Shown: one piece after another, positions 58,042 through 64,000 of the stretch
Position numbering within the stretch: the stretch's first letter is position 1
Layout of the letters: every line of letters begins with the position of its first letter
DNA from: an uncultured Hungatella sp.
GTDB taxonomy: Bacteria; Bacillota; Clostridia; Lachnospirales; Lachnospiraceae
Direction of reading: 5' to 3'
Assembly (NCBI GenBank): GCA_949879025.1
Contig: CATLBO010000002.1
Span: 20,636 to 84,635, forward strand
DNA length: 64,000 bases
Notes under the pieces: model-generated
Databases searched by the model: none
Told to the model about the DNA's origin: nothing
Seen by the model: only the letters and a program-made list of their open reading frames with translations
Made by a program: the position numbers and the translations under genes

Positions 58042-59031
58042 CTAATTTTCCTTCATTGCCAAAAACATCAGTTCTAATGCAAGTTCCATATTCACATTAG
58101 CCTCCAGCCGTACCTTTGCCTTGTCAATAGCCTGCAAAATATTTTCAAAGCCATCATAGCCTGTCTTCTGGCTCAACTCATTGATAGCGCTGTATTCATC
58201 CTTAAAAATCAGCAAATTGGCATCCTTAGTCACTTTAAACATCAACACATCACGGTACCATATCTGCATAAAATCCAGACACTCAAAAAGATCCGCATCC
58301 TCTTCCTTCATTCTTTTAATGTAACTTAACAACATGGAAATATCCATATCCCGAATATTTTTCAGCAGATACAAAAGCTCATCATACAAATGCTGAAAAT
58401 CCTCTGACTCGGCAATCTTCTTAGCCCTTCCCAGATTTCCTCTGGCAAATGCCGCATAAACATCTGCCTTGATTTCCGGAACTTCCATATTATCCGTCAG
58501 AAAATCCCGAATTACAGAATCCCTTAAAGGTTTCAATTTCAGCTGAACGCACCTGGAAAGAATAGTAGGCAAAAATCCGTCCGGGTTACTTGTAATAAGA
58601 ATCATTACTGCATATTTGGGTGGCTCCTCTATGGTCTTAAGCAAAGCATTTTGAGCCTGGACAGTCATTTTTTCTGCCTCATCCACAATATAAATTTTAT
58701 AATTCCCGCTGTAAGGCCGAATCATAATGGTATTATTAATCTGTATCCTGATATCATCCACACCTATGCTTGCAGGCTTTTCATGAGTAACATAAATCAA
58801 ATCCGGATGATTGCCTGACAACACCTGTTTACAGCCGTGACAGGACAAACACGGATTCGTACCATGCTTCTCACACAAAAGAGTCAGCGCAAATGCATCT
58901 GCCAGAGACTTCCGGCCCGTCCCTGCCTCCCCTGATAAAATATAGGCATGAGACACTTTATTGTTCTCAACCGCTTTCTTAAAATGAATCTTTATATGAT
59001 CCTGGCCCTGTATATCCTGAAAGCCTGGCAT
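58042..59031 (-). CDS. holB: DNA polymerase III subunit delta'
   Basis: SHAYILSGEAGTGRKSLADAFA; ALLKTIEEPP. Confidence 0.93.
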   Translation of the reverse strand: MPGFQDIQGQDHIKIHFKKAVENNKVSHAYILSGEAGTGRKSLADAFALTLLCEKHGTNPCLSCHGCKQVLSGNHPDLIYVTHEKPASIGVDDIRIQINNTIMIRPYSGNYKIYIVDEAEKMTVQAQNALLKTIEEPPKYAVMILITSNPDGFLPTILSRCVQLKLKPLRDSVIRDFLTDNMEVPEIKADVYAAFARGNLGRAKKIAESEDFQHLYDELLYLLKNIRDMDISMLLSYIKRMKEEDADLFECLDFMQIWYRDVLMFKVTKDANLLIFKDEYSAINELSQKTGYDGFENILQAIDKAKVRLEANVNMELALELMFLAMKEN

Positions 59032-59241
59032 GGCAATTTCCTCCGTTTTTCATTTTGTGCTGCACAGCTTGCCGTATTGCATCCATCAGATACTGATTTT
59101 TATCGTACCTTGTTGATAGTTTCCATGCTGCGGACAAGTGATACGTCTCTTAATTATATCATGAAACCTTTTCAATTCAAATACCTTATATTTCCTCTAT
59201 CAAACAATATAAAATCATTCATCAAAATTGTAGATGATTTT

Positions 59242-59946
59242 TTATGGATTATGAGGAACCATCAACTGCCATTTCTCCAAAATTGCCTTCTGAATCCTGT
59301 CGTGAATCACCTCAACAGACTCCATGTCTCCCTTATCATCACAGCATTGTATATTCCTCCATCCATACTTCTTCCCGACAAAAATGCTGTTCTCATAAGA
59401 TCTTACTAAAAAATCCTTGTTGCTCTCATGAATATCTTTTTCCGATTTATGAGTAATCTTATTTTCTCTGTCTTTCATCAGCCGAAATGCAGTTTCAGGT
59501 AAAACATCTAGAAAAAAAACCAAATCAGGAACTGGAAGTCCGCCTTTTACAAACTCAAAATCATACTCCCAGTCTAAAAATGCCTCCTTTTCCTCCAAAG
59601 AATTTAGTTTTGAAGTTTGATGCAGCATATTGCTGGTTACATATCGATCGCAGATTACGACTGCATCCTCTGAGGACTCGTAAAAGTTCTTCCAATTTTT
59701 AAGATAAGAGGCAAAACGGTCCACTGCAAAGAAGGAAGCCGTTACATAAGCATTGACGCCATAAGGATCATGGCCAAACTCACTTCCCAAATACATTTTC
59801 ACCAAAGAGGACGATGGGCTGTCATAATCAGGATAAGAAACCATCCTTACCTTTCTCCCCTGTCCTTTTAAAAAATCAAAAAGAAGCTTCGTCTGAGTAG
59901 CCTTCCCACTTCCGTCACTTCCCTCAATCACAATTAATTTACCCAT
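59242..59946 (-). CDS. tmk: Thymidylate kinase-like protein
   Basis: IVIEGSDGSGKATQTKLL P-loop and DRYVTSNMLHQ. Confidence 0.88.
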   Translation of the reverse strand: MGKLIVIEGSDGSGKATQTKLLFDFLKGQGRKVRMVSYPDYDSPSSSLVKMYLGSEFGHDPYGVNAYVTASFFAVDRFASYLKNWKNFYESSEDAVVICDRYVTSNMLHQTSKLNSLEEKEAFLDWEYDFEFVKGGLPVPDLVFFLDVLPETAFRLMKDRENKITHKSEKDIHESNKDFLVRSYENSIFVGKKYGWRNIQCCDDKGDMESVEVIHDRIQKAILEKWQLMVPHNP

Positions 59947-61417
59947 TTCTGACTACCTCCATTATTCTGTTTTTTCTGTCCTTTAATCCTTGCACCGGAA
60001 GCCCCAGCCGCCTGTACTGTAAAATCTCTTCCAAAACCTTTTTAGTAATCCTCTCCCCCGGAACCACTACCGGAATCCCTGGCGGATACAGATACACAAA
60101 TTCCCCGCTAATTTTTCCCTCACATTCCTCCAGCACAGCCTGTTCCTTTTCCCCCTCCCATGCCTCATAAACTGTCATCACCTGTTCTAACTCCAATTCC
60201 CACCTTTTCTCACAATCGCCGCTCCCCTGTCCTGCATCATCATCCTCATTTCCAACCAATCCTGCATCAATCTCCATCAGTCCGTCTCTAAGCCTTCTAA
60301 GCCCCTCCTTTGTATCCATTACCGTAGTAATAGCCGTCACATAATCTTCTGTACACATTTCCAGTTCAAGGCCATATTTTAGCCGCAGTTTTTCACATAG
60401 ATGTACTCCGCTTATATTTGTCCCTCTTACAGAGACAATGATTTTAGAAATATCCAAATCATAAATATCCCTGGTTCCCACTACATTTTTCCCAAGAAGC
60501 CGCAAATGCCTCATCCCTTTAAGTTCCTGCCGTATAGTAACCAGTTCCCTGGAAAATTCCTTCATTCTTTCCCTTCCATCCCCTTCCATCCACCTTATAC
60601 CTTGTTCAATCCCCGCCATTAAAATGTAAGAAGGGCTGCTGCTCTGATAAATCTGAAGAAACCTCTCAATCCTTTCCCTGTCCACGTACCCTGATCTTAT
60701 ATGGAGAATTGCTGACTGGGTAAAACAAGGCAATGTCTTGTGAACGCTCTGAATCACCACATCCGCTCCCAAATCCAAGGCAGACACTGGAAACACATCG
60801 CTGTACCTAAAATGTGCTCCATGGGCCTCATCCACGATCAGGGGAATCCCATGTGTGTGACATATCTTTCCAATAGCTCCAATATCCGATACAATTCCGT
60901 CATAAGTAGGAGAAACAACAAATACAGCCGAAATATCCTGAAACCTTTTCAACATTTTCTCAATCTTGCAAGGACTTAATCCACATTGCACCCCATATTC
61001 CCCCATAAATTGTGGATAAACATACCTTGATTTCATTTGATTGAGGAAAACCCCATGATAAACTGCTTTATGACAATTCCGGCTCATAAGAATTGCACCG
61101 GATTTTCCTGCAATGCTGCTTACTGCACTTAAAATTCCGCTGCTGCTTCCATTTACAAGATAATATGTTTTATCTGCTCCATACACAGAAGCCGCCCATT
61201 CCATAGAATCTCTGATAATTCCTTCAGCATGATGGAGATTGTCAAATCCTTCTATTTCTGTGATATCCAAAGCATAAGGGTTAGGGAAATGAACCGCCGG
61301 CCCGACAGATAATTGTCTCTTATGGCCAGGCATATGAAAAGGATAGAAATTCTTACAACTATATTTCTTTAATTCTTCATACAAATGGGGCTCTTGGTTC
61401 CATTTACTCTTATTCAT
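59939..61417 (-). CDS. Orn/Lys/Arg decarboxylase family PLP enzyme
   Basis: FYPFHMPGHKR, VDEAHGAHF, SVHKTLPCFTQSA. Confidence 0.92.
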   Translation of the reverse strand: MNKSKWNQEPHLYEELKKYSCKNFYPFHMPGHKRQLSVGPAVHFPNPYALDITEIEGFDNLHHAEGIIRDSMEWAASVYGADKTYYLVNGSSSGILSAVSSIAGKSGAILMSRNCHKAVYHGVFLNQMKSRYVYPQFMGEYGVQCGLSPCKIEKMLKRFQDISAVFVVSPTYDGIVSDIGAIGKICHTHGIPLIVDEAHGAHFRYSDVFPVSALDLGADVVIQSVHKTLPCFTQSAILHIRSGYVDRERIERFLQIYQSSSPSYILMAGIEQGIRWMEGDGRERMKEFSRELVTIRQELKGMRHLRLLGKNVVGTRDIYDLDISKIIVSVRGTNISGVHLCEKLRLKYGLELEMCTEDYVTAITTVMDTKEGLRRLRDGLMEIDAGLVGNEDDDAGQGSGDCEKRWELELEQVMTVYEAWEGEKEQAVLEECEGKISGEFVYLYPPGIPVVVPGERITKKVLEEILQYRRLGLPVQGLKDRKNRIMEVVRNG

Positions 61418-61602
61418 TAAAATATTCCTCTTTATTTTTTAGCAGAAATTTTCTCTTTATTCTATTTTGAGATCATCAGGTATAAACAGTAACATTTTAA
61501 CACACAACCATTTATACGGTCAAAAAATTTATATTTACAATCTTTTATTATTTTTCTATAATAATACAAATGAATAAATTACCTTTATAGAGGGAGCCTT
61601 TT

Positions 61603-61833
61603 ATGAGAGAAATTGAATTTAAAATGGAACGGCCCGGATTGGTGGAAGCCGGACAGACTGTAGAAATCACAGAACATGAAGCTCTCAGCGGATGCAGTTA
61701 TATTATTGAACCTGCAGTCGCCATGTCAGCCTGCTATAAAGGCCGTGACCGTTTAAAGTCTGATCATGGCGTTGTCAAAGAAATAAAGCACAATGACCGG
61801 GGTTATTATGTGATTGTAAATTTTGATGAATAA
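61603..61833 (+). CDS. Conserved small hypothetical protein
   Basis: 76 aa ORF after AGAGGGAG; coherent charged sequence, own start. Confidence 0.6.
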   Translation: MREIEFKMERPGLVEAGQTVEITEHEALSGCSYIIEPAVAMSACYKGRDRLKSDHGVVKEIKHNDRGYYVIVNFDE

Positions 61834-61921
61834 CGTTAACAGCCCGATTATGGCCGGAACTGTTACATATACAGAATTTACATACTATTTGTCATCAGTA
61901 TACAGAAAGGAACATTATTCT

Positions 61922-63007
61922 ATGAAGAGACTATTGAAATATGCTTTATCCATTGCTGTCATGTCCGGCCTGGCTGTCACCCCTGTATTTGCCCAGACTG
62001 AGATCCATGTTCTGGATGTAGGCCAGGGTTTGTCTGTCCTTGTTGAATCCCGTGGACATTATATGCTTTATGATGGAGGGGACAGAGATAAGTCCAGTTT
62101 TGTAGTATCTTATCTGAAAGAAGAAAAAGTTAGTTCTTTGGACTATGTCATTGCCAGCCACTATGATGCCGATCATTTAAATGGAGTTGTGGGTGCGCTC
62201 AATGTATTTCCGGTCAAACAGGTCTTCAGTCCGGATTACACTGCAGACACAAGAGTTTTCAATTCTTTCCAATCTGTCATAGAAACAAAATCCATTGAAA
62301 GAAAACAGCCTCGAGTGGGTACTACCTATGAATTAGGTGATGCATCTTTCCAGATTCTTTCTCCATCAGGGGAAAATTATTCTGACCCCAATAACTATTC
62401 TATTGGCATTCGCATTACAGATGGTGCCAGCAGCTTCCTCATAACAGGTGATGCTGAATCTGACAGTGAAAAAGAAATATGTAAAACCAATCTGGAACTT
62501 GAAAGTAATGTATATATTATGGGGCATCATGGAAGCGGCACCTCTACCAGCTGGCAACTTTTGCAAAAAGCCACTCCCGAATATGCCATTCTATCTTGCG
62601 GAACAGGCAATACATATGGACATCCGCACATTGAATCCATGGAAAAGCTTCAGGATATGGAGATCCAGCTGCTTCGCACCGATAAGCAGGGAACTATTAT
62701 AGCATCTACAGATGGAACATCCATTGCCTGGAATACTGCTCCTTGTAATGATTACAGTACTGGAGATATTAATGATAAACCGATACAGCCTCAAAAGCAA
62801 GACACTCAAAAACAGAGTTCTAATGTAACCCAGAATCAGGTCACCACAGGCGCAGAATATATTCTAAATACATCCACAAAAAAAATACACTACCCTGACT
62901 GCAATAGTGTAAAACAGATGAAAGAAAAAAATAAAAAAGCAACTTCTGAAAGCAGAGATTCCCTGATTACTCAGGGATATAGTCCTTGCGGAAACTGCAG
63001 ACCGTAA
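61922..63007 (+). CDS. Secreted ComEC/Rec2-type MBL-fold hydrolase with C-terminal Cys/His domain
   Basis: Signal peptide MKRLLKYALSIAVMSGLAVTPVFA, HYDADHLNG and GHHGSGTSTS MBL motifs; tail IHYPDCNSVKQM...YSPCGNCRP. Confidence 0.85.
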   Translation: MKRLLKYALSIAVMSGLAVTPVFAQTEIHVLDVGQGLSVLVESRGHYMLYDGGDRDKSSFVVSYLKEEKVSSLDYVIASHYDADHLNGVVGALNVFPVKQVFSPDYTADTRVFNSFQSVIETKSIERKQPRVGTTYELGDASFQILSPSGENYSDPNNYSIGIRITDGASSFLITGDAESDSEKEICKTNLELESNVYIMGHHGSGTSTSWQLLQKATPEYAILSCGTGNTYGHPHIESMEKLQDMEIQLLRTDKQGTIIASTDGTSIAWNTAPCNDYSTGDINDKPIQPQKQDTQKQSSNVTQNQVTTGAEYILNTSTKKIHYPDCNSVKQMKEKNKKATSESRDSLITQGYSPCGNCRP

Positions 63008-63135
63008 TGAATGTATTCAAAAAGATCGGGACTGATATAATGTGGTATTCACATACTACGTTTGTACAGTCCCCCTTTTCTTTGTAAACAAAATATTGCA
63101 ATAAAAAAGAATCCAGTAAATACTGGATTCTTCCG

Positions 63136-63208
63136 TGAGCGTGCCGGGGTTCGAACCCGGGACAACTTGATTAAAAGTCAAGTGCTCTACCGACTGAGCT
63201 ACACACCC
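63136..63208 (-). tRNA. tRNA-Lys (TTT)
   Basis: Cloverleaf; anticodon loop CTTTTAA; acceptor GGGTGTG/CACGCTC. Confidence 0.96.
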
Positions 63209-63232
63209 ACAAGTCTTATGATGTAAAAAGTA

Positions 63233-63305
<73 letters not shown>

Positions 63306-63339
63306 ACATTTGCGCTTAGTCCTCAAACCTCACACAAAA

Positions 63340-63413
<74 letters not shown>

Positions 63414-63465
63414 GCAATTATTAAATTATATAATGCAATAGTAGATTTTATTCATCTATTGCGAG

Positions 63466-63547
63466 TGGGGGAAGGTGGATTCGAACCACCGAAAGCACAG
63501 CTAACAGATTTACAGTCTGCCCCCTTTGGCCACTCGGGAATTCCCCC
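63466..63547 (-). tRNA. tRNA-Tyr (GTA)
   Basis: Class II tRNA; anticodon loop CTGTAAA; acceptor GGGGGAA/TTCCCCC. Confidence 0.95.
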
Positions 63548-63569
63548 ATATGATAAATTTTTATTACTA

Positions 63570-63642
63570 AGCCGATGATCGGACTCGAACCGATAACCTG
63601 CTGATTACAAATCAGCTGCTCTGCCAATTGAGCCACATCGGC
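63570..63642 (-). tRNA. tRNA-Thr (TGT)
   Basis: Anticodon loop TTTGTAA; acceptor GCCGATG/CATCGGC. Confidence 0.95.
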
Positions 63643-63664
63643 ATTACATATTATGTGAAGAGAA

Positions 63665-63737
63665 TGGGGCCTATAGGGCTCGAACCTATGACCCTCTGCT
63701 TGTAAGGCAGATGCTCTCCCAGCTGAGCTAAGACCCC
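63665..63737 (-). tRNA. tRNA-Val (TAC)
   Basis: Anticodon loop CTTACAA; acceptor GGGGTCT/AGGCCCC. Confidence 0.95.
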
Positions 63738-63775
63738 GTATTCACTTTCATTAAAACTTACCTTGTTTGGTAAAA

Positions 63776-63849
63776 CGACCCGGATGGGATTCGAACCCAC
63801 GACCTCCGCCGTGACAGGGCGGCGCTCTAACCAGCTGAGCCACCAGGCC
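63776..63849 (-). tRNA. tRNA-Asp (GTC)
   Basis: Anticodon loop CTGTCAC; acceptor GGCCTGG/CCGGGTC. Confidence 0.95.
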
Positions 63850-63951
63850 ATTCCTTACTTTAAGGGAATCTATATGCCCTCAAAACCACATACTGCACTA
63901 TATCCTTCCTCTTCATCCTTCTTCGTCCACTTCTTCCACGCTTCCTTCTCT

Positions 63952-64000
63952 GGTCAAGCCCTCGACCGATTAGTATCAGTCAGCTCCATGCGTCTCCGCA
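63952..64000 (-). rRNA. 23S rRNA, 3' end (continues beyond the window)
   Basis: Reverse complement TGCGGAGACGCATGGAGCTGACTGATACTAATCGGTCGAGGGCTTGACC matches the conserved bacterial 23S 3' terminus. Confidence 0.92.

Overview
This 64 kb window looks like a chromosomal segment from an anaerobic, low/mid-GC Clostridia (Lachnospiraceae-like) genome. Its centrepiece, about 8.5-39.6 kb, is a large anaerobic purine/urate/ureide catabolic island. It contains a selenium-dependent-type xanthine dehydrogenase, YgfK, SsnA, two dihydropyrimidinase-like amidohydrolases, an NCS2 permease, YgeX (diaminopropionate ammonia-lyase), YgeY, two YgeW carbamoyltransferase paralogs, carbamate kinase, a hydantoin racemase-like enzyme, a BMP-type ABC transporter, and two paralogous YheO-type PAS/HTH regulators. 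Upstream of it are the 3' part of a type III restriction Res gene, a tightly packed hydE-hydF-ABC transporter operon, and a TetR unit with a near-ideal promoter flanked by two operators. Downstream are a rubredoxin/flavin reductase, a decayed Fur-family gene, a complete type II fatty-acid synthesis operon with two FabT-like palindromes, MATE transporters, cell-wall-binding-repeat proteins, housekeeping genes (rsmI, tRNA1Val methyltransferase, ricT, holB, tmk, Orn/Lys/Arg decarboxylase), an MBL-fold protein, seven tRNAs, and the 3' end of a 23S rRNA gene. The best leads are: (1) an XDH with no FAD subunit, followed by an NfnAB-like flavoprotein pair; (2) duplication of the ygeX promoter/leader in front of the first ygeW, including a vestigial ygeX start (MCQSQLIPN*); (3) duplicated promoter and leader blocks in front of the two YheO-type regulators; (4) an NMT1/SsuABC-type transporter overlapping the [FeFe]-hydrogenase maturases; (5) a nested 135-bp palindrome and a dispersed 44-bp repeat, one copy of which lies at the break of the fur pseudogene. 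Family calls come from reading the translations by eye; no database searches were run.
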